A stretch of 64,000 bases of DNA, from the NCBI RefSeq assembly GCF_022631375.1, contig NZ_JALBGC010000005.1, positions 62,001 to 126,000 on the forward strand, given 5' to 3'. This stretch comes from Hymenobacter cyanobacteriorum. Its GTDB lineage: Bacteria > Bacteroidota > Bacteroidia > Cytophagales > Hymenobacteraceae. The notes under the pieces were generated by a model, which was given only the letters and a program-made list of their open reading frames with translations, searched no databases and was not told the origin of the DNA. The position numbers were made by a program, and so were the translations under genes. Positions 51,335 through 62,100 of this stretch are shown one piece after another. Position 1 is the stretch's first letter. Each line of letters begins with the position of its first letter.

Positions 51335-51946
51335 TTAGTCGGTGAACAATTCAGTGTAAAGCGCTTGCAGGCGCTTGCGCAGGTGCAGCACGGCGTAATG
51401 CTTGCGCGAAATGAGGGTTTTGAGCGGCACGCCGGTTTCCTCCTCCATCTCGCGGAAAGTTTTGTCTTCCAACTCGTGCCACACAAACACCTGGCGTTGG
51501 GCGGCGGGCAGTTCGGCCAGGGCATCGGCCAGGGCTTCCATAAGGGTTTCGCGCAGCAGGCGGTTTTCGGGCGAGTCGTCGGGGGCGGGCAGCAGGTCGG
51601 CCAGCAGCAGGCCTTCGCCGTCGTCGCTGGCCTCGGCCGCCCCGAAAGCCGCTTCGAGGCTCACGGGGCGCTTGCGGCGGTACAGGTCGGTGATGCGGTT
51701 ACGGGCCACCCGGAACAGCCAGGCCGCGGCCTGTTCCACGGGCTTGAGCAGCCGGTAGCTCTCCACGAGTTCGGCGAAAACGTCCTGGAGGAGGTCTTCG
51801 GCCTCGGCTTCGTCGGGAATGCGGCGCCGGATGAACTGCAGCAGCCGGGGCCGCTGCTGGCGCACGGCTTCGGCAATCTGCTGGTCTTGCTGCGAAGCCG
51901 TCATCGGCGCGAGGGAGGAGGGGAGCGAAAGAGTCATGGCATTCAT
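51335..51946 (-). CDS. ECF-type RNA polymerase sigma factor
   Basis: A 203-residue sigma-70-family protein. Region 2 (LLQFIRRRIPDEAEAEDLLQ then VFAELVESYRLL with the conserved acidic DLLQDVF, and AWLFRVARNRITDLYRRK) and region 4 (LPAAQRQVFVWHELEDKTFR, EMEEETGVPLKTLISRKHYA) are present with no region 3, as in ECF sigmas. It would direct RNA polymerase to a small regulon; the signal may pass through the membrane protein downstream. A -7-like TAATTTCG (51972-51979, minus strand) precedes it. ATG alternatives at 51946 and 51937 are both possible. Confidence 0.92.
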   Translation of the reverse strand: MNAMTLSLPSSLAPMTASQQDQQIAEAVRQQRPRLLQFIRRRIPDEAEAEDLLQDVFAELVESYRLLKPVEQAAAWLFRVARNRITDLYRRKRPVSLEAAFGAAEASDDGEGLLLADLLPAPDDSPENRLLRETLMEALADALAELPAAQRQVFVWHELEDKTFREMEEETGVPLKTLISRKHYAVLHLRKRLQALYTELFTD

Positions 51947-51971
51947 TCTGCCTAAACAGACGCGGGCGCTT

Positions 51972-51979
51972 CGAAATTA
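51972..51979 (-). promoter_or_regulatory. Possible -7 element TAATTTCG for the ECF sigma gene
   Basis: Minus strand, one mismatch to TAnnTTTG, 26 bases before the ATG at 51946. Confidence 0.35.
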
Positions 51980-52073
51980 CTTTACCAACCGGGAAGAAAA
52001 TGTAATAGCCAGCCATTGCTCCAGTCCGCCGTATTAATCGAGCCAGGGGTGCCTCGCGTAAAGCCCGGGAACG

Positions 52074-52081
52074 TACCTTTG
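52074..52081 (+). promoter_or_regulatory. -7 promoter element TACCTTTG for the IPT/TIG surface protein
   Basis: Exact TAnnTTTG match, 56 bases before the ATG at 52137. Confidence 0.7.
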
Positions 52082-52136
52082 GCGTGGGCTTGACCCATGT
52101 TTAGGTTTTTCCTCTCACCAATTTCCACAACCACCA

Positions 52137-55007
52137 ATGAAGTGTTTTTATCGATTGGGATTATTACTGGGCCTGATGGTCCAGGTGCTGCTGCGGCCCG
52201 CGGCGGCAGTCGCGGCTCCCTTCACCCCTGGCAATATCGTTATTGCCCGGGTGGGCGATGGCGCCGCGCCGCTGAGCTCGGCCTCAACGGCGGTTTTTCT
52301 GGATGAGTACACGCCGGCGGGCATGCTGGTGCAGACGGTTGCTATGCCTACGGCCGTGAGCGGCAACAACCGGGCATTCACGGTCAATGGAACCTCGACG
52401 GCCGAGTTGGCCTTGGCCCGCACTGCCGATGGGCAGGCTCTGGTGCTGACGGGCTACGGAGCCGTACCCGGCATCAGCGGCATCAGCACTTCGGCCACTA
52501 CCGATTATGCGCGGGTGATTGGACTGGTTGGCGCCAATGGAGCAGTGAATACGGCTACCAGCCTGGGTGGCGCCTTCAGCGGCGGTTCGCCCCGGTCGGT
52601 CGCTTCGGTTGACGGCACCGCTTTTTACGCTACCGGCACCGGGACGCCAGCAGGGGTGCACTATGTTGCGCTGAACGGCTTCGCTCCCACCCAGCTCACG
52701 ACGGCCACCTTCACAAGCCGTGTTCTGAACATTGCCGGGGGCAACCTCTATCTGTCGACGGCAACCAGCACCTACAACCGCATCAGCCAAATCGGCAGCG
52801 GACTGCCCTCCACGGCCGGCCAGTCGGTAACGGGCCTGACCGGCTTCAACTCCACTGCGTCCGTTAACGGCATTACCCCAAACAACAGCCCCTACGGCTA
52901 CTACTTCGCCGACCTGAGCACTACGGTAGTTGGCGTAGACGTGGCCTACGTGGCTGACGACGCCGGCGCTACCGGCGGCATTCAGAAGTGGAGCCTAGTG
53001 GGCGGCTCCTGGACGTTCAACGGCATCATTGCCAGCTCGGCTACGGTGCAGGTGCGCGGCCTCGACGGCACTACCAACGGTACCACGGTAGGGCTGGTGG
53101 CCACTAGCCCCACCGGCCTGTTTGTGCTCAGCGATGCGTCGGGCTACAATGCGGCGCCCACGCTGTCTGCCATGCCAAATGCCGTGGCCAGCAACACTGC
53201 CAACACGGCCTTCCGGGGCGTGGCCTTCGCGCCGGTTGCGGCCGTCGCAGCCCCCACGATTACGAACTTCACGCCCACCAGCGGCACGGCTGGCACCACG
53301 GTAACCGTTACGGGTACCGACTTCACGGGAGCCACGGCTCTGACGCTGAACGGCGTGGCCATCACGGGCTTCACGGTGGTAAACAGCACTACCATCACCT
53401 TCACTGTGCCCGCGGGCGCTACCAGCGGCCCCATTGCCGTAACTACGCCGGCCAGCACGGCCACCAGCACTGCCAGCTTCACCGTGACGCTGCCCGCGCC
53501 CACCATCACGAGCCTGAGCCCGGCCACGGCGGTGGCTGGTGGCGCAGCGTTCACCCTCACAGTGAACGGCACTGGCTTCCTCAGCGGCTCAGTGGTTAGC
53601 TTCAACGGCACAGCCCTGACCACGACGTTTGTTTCGGCTACGCAGCTGACGGCCGCCGTGCCGGCTTCGGCTATTGCTACCGCCGGTACCTACAATGTAA
53701 CGGTGGCCAACCCGTCGGCCAACCAGGGCGGGACTTCGGCAGCTGCTACGTTCACCGTTACCGCGCCCCCCGCGCCCACGATTACCGGCTTCACGCCCGC
53801 CCGGGCCCTAGCTGGCACAGGCTTTACGCTGACGATTAACGGCACGAACCTGACGGCCGGCACCACGGTCAACTTTAACGGGGCTTCCTACACCGGTACG
53901 GTGGTGGGCTCCTCGGGCACGGCCTACACCGTGACGATTCCGGCCGCTGGTGTACCCGCCGCGGGCACGTACCCCATCACGGTTACCAACGCCGGCGGTA
54001 CGTCGGCTGCCCTGTCGTTCCTGGTGGTAGCTCCGGCCACGACGGTTGCGTTCGAGGATTTTGAGCAGGGCACCAAAACGGCTTATGCCGCCGCTACCGT
54101 GACGCTGCGCAGCGGCGACTGGACTTTCACCGACGCTCTCATCGGCAACCAGTTCAACGATAAAGTGAATCAGATTCAGGGGGCACGCATCCGCGGCGGT
54201 TCGATTGCCATGAACTTCGACAAGCCCACTGGTGCCGGTGTGATTACGCTGAACGCAGCCATGTACGGCAACGATGCAGCGACTTCGTTCGTGCTCGAAA
54301 TCTCGACCAACGGTGGTACGTCGTACTCCGTCGTGCCGGGCGCGCCCACGGCCCTGAGCACTACGCTCACGCCATACAGCTTCACGGTGAACCAGGCCGG
54401 CAACGTGCGCTTGCGCATCAGCAACACCAACACGACCGCAGGTACTGGTTCGCGCATCAACGTCGACGACATCACCATTACCAATTACACGGCTCCGGCT
54501 GTCCCCACCATCACCAGCTTCACGCCCACGTCGGGCGGCCCTGGGGCTACCGTGACGGTTACGGGCACAAACCTGACGGGAGCAACGGCCGTGCAAATCG
54601 GCACCTTCACGGTCACGAATTTCACCGTGGTGAATGCCACAACTATCACCTTTGTGGTGCCCAGCGGCACGGGCAGCGTGTCAGGCTTGATTTCGGTGAC
54701 GACACCGGGCGGCACGGCTACCGGCGCCACGCCGTTCAACCTGGTGTCGGCCACGCTGGCGGCCAATGCCCTGCCGGGCTTGGCGGTGTATCCTAACCCG
54801 GCCACCGACCGCATGATGGTGGAGCTGCCCACCACGGCTCCGGCCACGGTGGCGCTGCGCGACCTGACCGGCCGCCTGGTACTGGCTCCCGTCACCCTGC
54901 GGGCCGACCATGTGCTGCGCCTGCCGGCTTCTCTGGCCAGCGGTGTGTACCTACTCGAAGTGCGCCAGGGCAACGATGTCGCCATCCGTCGCATCGAGAA
55001 GAATTAA
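52137..55007 (+). CDS. Large secreted IPT/TIG-domain protein with T9SS sorting domain
   Basis: A 956-residue secreted, probably surface protein. Signal peptide LGLLLGLMVQVLLRPAAAVA; an N-terminal part of about 340 residues with unknown fold (possibly a beta-propeller); three IPT/TIG immunoglobulin-like domains at about residues 375-650 (TITNFTPTSGTAGTTVTVTG, TITSLSPATAVAGGAAFTLT and TITGFTPARALAGTGFTLTI start them); a region rich in FEDFEQG and a jelly-roll-type sequence about 640-780; a fourth IPT/TIG domain about 785-865; and a T9SS type A sorting domain from about 875 (LAVYPNPATDRMMVEL, GVYLLEVRQGN). It is likely exported by the T9SS. Function unknown; adhesion or polymer binding is an inference. 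Confidence 0.88.
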   Translation: MKCFYRLGLLLGLMVQVLLRPAAAVAAPFTPGNIVIARVGDGAAPLSSASTAVFLDEYTPAGMLVQTVAMPTAVSGNNRAFTVNGTSTAELALARTADGQALVLTGYGAVPGISGISTSATTDYARVIGLVGANGAVNTATSLGGAFSGGSPRSVASVDGTAFYATGTGTPAGVHYVALNGFAPTQLTTATFTSRVLNIAGGNLYLSTATSTYNRISQIGSGLPSTAGQSVTGLTGFNSTASVNGITPNNSPYGYYFADLSTTVVGVDVAYVADDAGATGGIQKWSLVGGSWTFNGIIASSATVQVRGLDGTTNGTTVGLVATSPTGLFVLSDASGYNAAPTLSAMPNAVASNTANTAFRGVAFAPVAAVAAPTITNFTPTSGTAGTTVTVTGTDFTGATALTLNGVAITGFTVVNSTTITFTVPAGATSGPIAVTTPASTATSTASFTVTLPAPTITSLSPATAVAGGAAFTLTVNGTGFLSGSVVSFNGTALTTTFVSATQLTAAVPASAIATAGTYNVTVANPSANQGGTSAAATFTVTAPPAPTITGFTPARALAGTGFTLTINGTNLTAGTTVNFNGASYTGTVVGSSGTAYTVTIPAAGVPAAGTYPITVTNAGGTSAALSFLVVAPATTVAFEDFEQGTKTAYAAATVTLRSGDWTFTDALIGNQFNDKVNQIQGARIRGGSIAMNFDKPTGAGVITLNAAMYGNDAATSFVLEISTNGGTSYSVVPGAPTALSTTLTPYSFTVNQAGNVRLRISNTNTTAGTGSRINVDDITITNYTAPAVPTITSFTPTSGGPGATVTVTGTNLTGATAVQIGTFTVTNFTVVNATTITFVVPSGTGSVSGLISVTTPGGTATGATPFNLVSATLAANALPGLAVYPNPATDRMMVELPTTAPATVALRDLTGRLVLAPVTLRADHVLRLPASLASGVYLLEVRQGNDVAIRRIEKN

Positions 55008-55029
55008 CCAGCTAGAGCAAGGCAAACAC

Positions 55030-55065
55030 AAAAAGCCCCGCCCGGATTTCCGGGCGGGGCTTTTT
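55030..55065 (+). terminator. Terminator after the IPT/TIG gene
   Basis: Hairpin AAAAAGCCCCGCCCGG-ATTT-CCGGGCGGGGCTTTTT, strong GC stem plus T-run. Confidence 0.9.
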
Positions 55066-56114
55066 GCTGCACATGAATCCTGACACTGCCGCTCATCGTC
55101 CGGCAGGGCTCTACGTAGCTTCGCCGGCTGAAAAACGCTTCTGTTAGCGACGGTACCCTGCCATATAGTAAAAGCCTGCGCGGCGCACGCAGGCATCCGG
55201 TCCTGGCCAGAACCAGTATGGTACTGAGCCGTCCCACTTGCAGTTGGGTGACGAGAATGATTTGGCGTACTACGCCCGAAGTGGCAGTAGTATGGTACCA
55301 GAAAGAAGCGGAAACGATTATCAGCTGCAAGTGCACTGCGGGTTGTACTGGCCGGTAGGTCGAACATCGTGCCGCTACCGGCCATAAGTCTGCCGGTAAT
55401 GTGCGCCTTGATGCCCCGAGCCTTGCTGACTGCACGCATGTCGGGTAGCGACGTCCCATCCGGTACGTAGGAAGCCAGACTTGTGCCGCCAAATGAAGGC
55501 TTGCAGTGGCTCGGGCCAGCGCGACGGTGCTGGTATTCTAATGCCAGCGCCATCCTAAGGGGCCGTCCGGTGTGCGCTGGGTGCCACTGTGGCCGGGTTA
55601 ATTGCTTGAATAGCTGCAGTGCGGTGCAAGGCGTCCGGCCAAGTTGGTGACGCTGCTGTGTTCGCGCATGAACAGGCAAAGCTGAAAGCCGCTTCGCTTA
55701 CCTCCGCATTAACCGAGCCCGGTGCGAGCGAGTATTTGCGCGCCGCTGTTGCGGCGCAGGGGCCGCGGTAGGTGAGCAGCAGCGCGCTGACTTCCATCAC
55801 TAGGGTGAACAGTGCGCCCAGGCTGCCAGACTTCACTATTAACCACGAGCAGTGCCGTGGTCCAATCCCTGCAGGAGCCGGCTAGCTGCCCCCGAGTTTA
55901 GCCATGCGCCACGTGTGCGGGCTACCCCGCAGCGGCGCGGAGTAGGAAGGCTCCGCCCGTCGTTGGCGATAAAGTGCACCTGCACAAGCTTCTAGATAGC
56001 CGCTGCCGCCGAAAATGGGCCACGGCCACATCCGTGGCTGATAGCGCCGCGGTTGGCAGAGTAGCCGCTGTCCCGGTCCAATAAGCCCCGTAACTGCCTG
56101 CAGCCACGTGGCTG
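55066..56114. other. 1.05-kb gap without a supported gene, possible remnant
   Basis: Between the two terminators no reading frame shows a signal peptide, a known motif or consistent codon use. The longest minus-strand open stretches (55004-55492, 55555-55836, 54951-55679) overlap in different frames, the first and last even running into the IPT/TIG gene, and contain Ser/Gly/Ala-rich segments (such as FGGTSLASYVPDG) that could be broken fragments of a secreted-protein gene. I do not call any of them a gene. Confidence 0.4.
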
Positions 56115-56164
56115 AATAAGAAAGAAAGCCCGGCTGCAGGCGCAGCCGGGCTTTCTTTCTTATT
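56115..56164 (-). terminator. Perfect-dyad terminator after the giant surface protein
   Basis: Fifty-base near-perfect inverted repeat: AATAAGAAAGAAAGCCCGGC, a small loop, and its reverse complement, ending 10 bases from the minus-strand stop codon. Confidence 0.9.
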
Positions 56165-56174
56165 CGGGCGGTGT

Positions 56175-59100
56175 TTACTCCACCGAAACCTTAGTGGTCA
56201 GCTTCACCCCGTGGGCGGTGGTCCAAGTGGCAAAGTACATGCCGCTGGCCAGGGGCTGGGCCGGCTGCACGGTAACTTCGGCAGCACCGGCCGTGATGGT
56301 CTGGGTGAACACTACGCGGCCCACGTTGTCAATCACGCGCACCGTGCCATTGGCCGAGGCCAGATTGGCAGTAGCCAAGCGGAAGCCTTTGTCGGTAGCC
56401 GGGTTGGGATACGCAACCAGAGTCGGCTCACCGGTTTTGCCTTCGAAGCGCACGGTAGCCACGTTCGAATAAGCCGTGGTGCCGTCGCGGTCTACCTGCC
56501 GCAGGCGGTAGTAGCTGATGCCACCTAGGGGCGAGCGGTCGAGCGAGCCGTACTCTACGCGGGCCGTGCTGTTGCCTTTGGCTTCTACGCGGGCGATTTC
56601 GCCGAAGCTGCGGCCGTCGGCCGAGCGCTCCACTACGAAGTAGGCGCTGTTCTTTTCCGAAGCCGTGGCCCAAGATGCCTGCACGGCCGAACCTTGACGG
56701 GTAGCCGAGAAGCTAACGAGCGTCACGGGCAGCGGAGTCACACCGGTGAGGGGGTTATCGACGGCGTTGGTCGAGGCCAATACGAAGAACGAGTTACCGT
56801 TAATCACCGTCTGGTTAGCTGCCGAGATGGTGTAGCCGCGAGGCGCATCAGGCGAGTACACGCCGGCACCACCCGCCGAAGCCCACATGGTGCTCACGCC
56901 GAGCGGCCCCGAAGCTTTGGCCACGCGCAGGTTGCCCGGCACGTTCACTTGTTCGTCTACCACATCGGTGTTGAAGCTCAGCTGAATGGTGGGGTTGGTG
57001 ACGGTACCTATCAACGTCTGGATGCGGTAATAGCGGTTGGCCGAGAAGTTCGTGATGGTGGTATTGTCGGCGGCACCAGGGGCCTTACCATTGATGATTT
57101 CCACCAGAACCACGGCCCCGGACGAGCCGCCCACGTTCTTAATCGTAACCGGCCGGTAGCGTTGACCAGCGCCTACCGGGAACACGCGGCTGTTGCCGGC
57201 TTCGTTAGGCAGACGCATGGCCAGGCGGCCAATTACGTACGAGGTGAGCGTGTTGCCCACAATCGGCTGAATGGCGCCGTTGTCGAGGTACAGAATGTTG
57301 TTGTTCGACGTGCCGGTGAAGATGTAGCTGTTCTTAATGGTCATCAGGTCGCCCACGTGTACATCGGTGTTTGGGCCAAAAGTCAGGTTGCTCGTGCCCA
57401 GCTTCTGCAGGTCGTAGAAGTACGTGGTGCCGGTAATAATCCGGTTCACGTCGGTGATGAACTGTACCAGGCTGGTTCCAGGCGTAAAGTTGCCCTGGTT
57501 GGTGAAGTTGGCCCGCAGGATTACGTTGGAGTTAGCGGCATCTAAGCTGCCGCCTGCCTGGTTCACGAAGTCGCCGCTCACGCGCATAATGTTGTTGGTA
57601 GTGGCCGTGTACGTGCCAACATTGGTGAAGGTGCCGTTCATGTCCACTACCCCGCTGCCCGCCGTGAACTCACCCGAGGCGCCGTTGGTCGTGTTGCCGC
57701 GCACCAGCAGGTCGCCCGTCGAGGCGCTGTACGTGCCGGTATTGTTGAAGTCGGTCTCCACCACCGTGCGGCCCGCGCTGGCCTTGTACGTACCGGCGTT
57801 GTTGAACACAGTGCCAACCTGTACCAGGCCCGAGCCTTGGTTGATGCGGCCACCGCTGAGCGTCGCCAGCGTGGTGCCAGTGCTTACCGTACCCGACCCC
57901 AGATTCAGGGTGCCACCGGCTCCGCTCGTGAGCGACGAGCCCACGGTCAGATTGCCGTCGAACAGGTTGAACGTGCCGTTGATAGTGGCACCGCTCGCGG
58001 CCGAAGTCAGGGTCAGATTCTGGTTGCTGGGGTTGTCGACCTGCGTGCCGGCTGTTACGTTAAGCGTGCCGTTGATGGTCAGGTCGAGGTTGCTCAGCAG
58101 CTTGGTCGTGCCACCCGACAAGAGCAGGTTGTTGTACGTGTCGCGAGCGGGCAGCTGTGCGGCGCCGGTGTATTCTACCGTGCCGGTGTTGGCTGCCACG
58201 AAGTTGGCGTAGTTGCCAGCCGGGAAAATGGCCGACCCGATGCGCAGCGTCCCCGTGCCCGTGATGGTGCTGAAATTGTTTGCAACGTAAGGGCCTAGGT
58301 CGAGGATGCCCAGCAGATTGAGACTGGCGGCCTCGTTACTGTTTGTCGCGGCCGTTACCAAGTGGCCGCTCTGGATGGTAACCGGGTTGGCTAGCGTGGG
58401 GAATGCCACGGGCATGGGCGTCGAATCGGTACCGTCGGCGTTGTATGTCCAGGTGCTAGCGCTGTTCCAGGGCGCACCGCCGGCCAGGCCGGCCGTAGCG
58501 TTACGGCTATAGTAAGTGAACACCTTAGCAAACTCGGTGGCGTCGCCGCCGGTGTAGTCGCCATCGATGCTACCGGCGGTGCCGGTGTAGCCATTCACAT
58601 TCAGCGTGTGGTTCACAACATCTACGGTGCTGCCTACGATGCCGCCGGTGGGCGTCCAAGCGCCGTTGTAGAAGCGACCAAGCTTATACGTAGACTCAAT
58701 TCCTATCACATCGGCCGTGTTGTAGGCATATGCCATGCTCACGGTGGGGGCGCCCATCGTGCTGCTCACTTTCCAGTAGAAGTCGAGCTTATTGGGCGTG
58801 CCCGTTGCCGGGTCGGTCGTCGACGGATGCGGCAGGTCGATGGGCTGCACCGTGAGGGTGCCAGCCGTCGAGTTGGCCGTCACGTTCATCGTGACGGGCG
58901 TATACTTGGCAGCCACGCCCAGCGGGAACACGAAGTTCTGCGCGCCGGTCGGGTAGTTCTTGCGCACGCCCAGGTCGGCCACGATGCCATTGGTGCGGAT
59001 GTATTTCGCCGAGCCGAAGCCCGTCACGGCTCCAGCGGCCGGGTTGCTCAGCCACAGCAGGTTCGAGCCGATGGTGAAGACACCGTTGGTCAGGTTCAGT

Positions 59101-62100
59101 ACCTTGGTGATTTCCTGGTTGGCCGTGGTGGTAGCGCCGGCAGCGTTGTTGAGCGTGAGGTTGCCGAAGCGGCCCTTGCCGTTACCGCCCACGTTTTGGT
59201 TGGTCGTACCGGCCAAAATCAGGCTGCCCGTGCCGGGGCCGCCGCTGGTGTGAGTAGCCAGGTTCAGCACGTCACCCAGCGCCGTCAGGGTTTTGCCGTT
59301 GTCGTCGAGCGTGCCCTTGGTCAGGGTCAGGGTGCCGGCCGTCAGCGCGTTGCCGCCCAGCTGGAGTGTGCCATTTGTTTGCGGCGTGTTCAGCGTCAGG
59401 CTGCCGAATACGGTCAGGTTGCTGGCCGTACCGGTGAGGAGTTGCGTGGCCGCACCACCCAGGAAGGAGGTCGTTTGTGCCGCCGTGATGGGCTGGAAGC
59501 CGCCAACGTTCAGGGCCGGGCTGGCCGAAGTGTTGTTGTTTACTAGGTTCTGGTACAGGTCCAGCGGCAAGCCGTTGGCGTTGAAATAGGAGTTGTCGTT
59601 GCCGATGGTCAGTGTGCCTTTCAGAGCCAGGGGCAACACGCCGGTATGCAGGCCGGTGTTGGTATTATTGGCCCCGGATTCAACCCGCAGGTCGTAAAGT
59701 GGCACCGACGAGTCAACGCTGATGGTCACGTTGCCCACGCCCGCGGCCACGTTGCCTAGCACCACCGTGCCGCCGGTTACCACCGTCGAATCGGGCGCCA
59801 GGTACAGGTCGGCCGCGATGGTGGGCCGGCCGTTGGAGCGGTGCAGGTTCATGGTGCCTCCGCTCATGCGGAAAATGCTCTTTGGGCCCTGCACTTCAAA
59901 CAGGCCGCGCTCATTGTTCTGGGCTGCCGTAGCGCCCTGGCCGTCGATGTCGATGGTGCCGCCGCTCTGGTCGAAGCGCAGCGAGCCGTCGAGGTTGTTC
60001 ACCGTGCGGCGAATCTGGCCGTTCACGTAGAGCTTGCCATTGGTCACATTCAGGGTAGGAGCACCGGCGCTAGCATACTCCAGGTCGTTGCCGACGTTGC
60101 CAGCGTTGCCCACGTTCATGGTGCCTTGCAGCACTTGCAAAGCACCGGCTAGGCGCAGGTCGGCAGCGGCGTTGTTGTTAGTGGCCACTGTTACGGTGCC
60201 GCCGTTGGCATTTACCGTCAGGCCGGCGTTGTCGGTGATGAGGTAGGGCGTAGCCACGCCATCGTGGATAGTCAGCGGGGCGGCCACAGGCTTGGTATAG
60301 TTCAGCGTGCCGTTGGTCAGCGTTAGCCAGCCGTTGCTGGGCGTGGTAAGCGTACCCGCGCCGTCGAGCGTCAGCAGCGCGCTACGGCCTATGCCTTTGT
60401 CAACCGTCAGCGTCGAGAGGTCGGTCAGAGTGCCGGCGCTGGTCAGGGTGTTGTTCGTGGCACCCACGAAGGTCAGGTTCGCCAGGCCGGTTCCGATGCG
60501 GAAGTCCAGCGTGCCGTTGTTCACAATCGAGCCGCTCACCGTGATGGCGTTGGTGGCTGCGGTGCCGCCGCCATTGGCATCGAAAGTAGCGCCGCTGTTC
60601 ACCTGCACGTTGTTATCCACCGTTAGGTTACGGGCCGTGCCATTGCTGAAGTGCAGGCCGCCGGCTTGCACCAGCACCGAGCCGATGCGCGAGTCGCCGT
60701 TGGCCGCGCCGCTCAGGTAGGCGTCGCCGGTGTAGGTAGTGGCCGTGCCTGCTTTCAGTTCCGAGAAAACGCGCAGATTAAGGTTGGGCAGCGTGATGGA
60801 ACTGTTAGCAATTGCGTTAAGCCACAGGTTATTATATAAATTCAGGTTTAGCGACGACGCCGACGAAGTTGGCAAAGTCAGGGCTTGGTTGATTCCCGCA
60901 AACCCGCTAGCTCCTGTATAGTATTCGACCGTACCACCATTGTCTTGCAAAAAGGAGCCGAAGTCTCCCCCTGGAAAAACGGCGGTGGTAGTATAAATTG
61001 TGTTAGAACCATTACCCGATTTAGCAGTAGTCGCCCCAATGCGTAGCAGTCCCGAGCCGCCAACCTTCGCATCAGGCAGGGCGCCAAAATTCAGGCCCGT
61101 GAAGGCTTGCACGTCTAGCGTCGAGCCTTTGTCAATCACCAGCGCGCCTGACTTTGCATTGGCTACCGTAACCGTTACCCGGTGATTGGCACCGCTCGCA
61201 CCAGCCGGAGTCGAGCCGATGAACACCGGGTTGCCGGCACCGGGAGCGCTGGTCGCTGCGGCAGGGGAGCCCGTGCCCACCACGGTATTCCACGTGCTGG
61301 GCGATTCCCAGTTGCCAGTTGCTACACTGTAGTATGCTGTCACCGGGCCAAATGAGGCTGGAACACCGGCCGTGAATTCGCCGTCGAACTCACTCAGTTT
61401 ATCGAACAGGATTGTGGAAACGGTACCGCCAGCGCTGATATCGGTGGCCGGATAAGTGTTCCAGGAAATGGGCACGTAGCGGCCCGGCACATAGCCGGCC
61501 AAAGTAGTGGGGTTGGCCAACGAGTTGGTGGCTTGGAATTGCTCAGAGATAGTGTTGGGAGGGATGGGTCCAAAGCCTGTGCTCCGCACTTTCCAATAAT
61601 AGCTGAGGTAATTGGTGCCAGATACGAAGGGGCTGGCTTTCGCTACCGGGCTCACGCTAACCTGGCCAAATTTATCGAGTGGCGCACCGGTTACCAAGGT
61701 CAGCGAAATGGTGGCCGGGGCATAAATGGCACTGGCGCCCGAGCCCGTACCAACGGGGAACACGAAGGTATCGCCTTTGCCGTACGTTTTTTGCAAACCC
61801 AGGTCGCTCTGGTTACCGGCGGTCTGGATGAAATACGTTTTGCCAAAATTTAGGCCGGGGCCCACAATCAGGGCTGCGCCAGGGCCGGAGCTAACAACGT
61901 TCGTGAGCGAGAGGCGATTGGAGCCGATGGCCAGAATATTCTCATTCACCATGGTAAGGCTGCTGGCAATGCTGAGGTTGCAAGCGAAGGTTACCCCCAC
62001 TGCGCCAGCGGCGGCCGTGTTGCTCAGCCGCAGGTTACCGAACACGCCGGTACCGTCGCCGCTTACCGTTTGGCCGCTGCCGCCGTTCAGGGTGATGTTG

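Noticed and set aside
55555..55836. Minus-strand 93-residue frame in the long gap
   Set aside because: No signal, motif or partner gene, and neighbouring frames are equally open; kept only as a note on the gap.
57424..58212. Plus-strand frames opposite the giant surface protein, including 262- and 312-residue stretches
   Set aside because: Composition of Val, Pro, Leu and Arg without motifs, no start signal, and overlapping a strongly supported gene.
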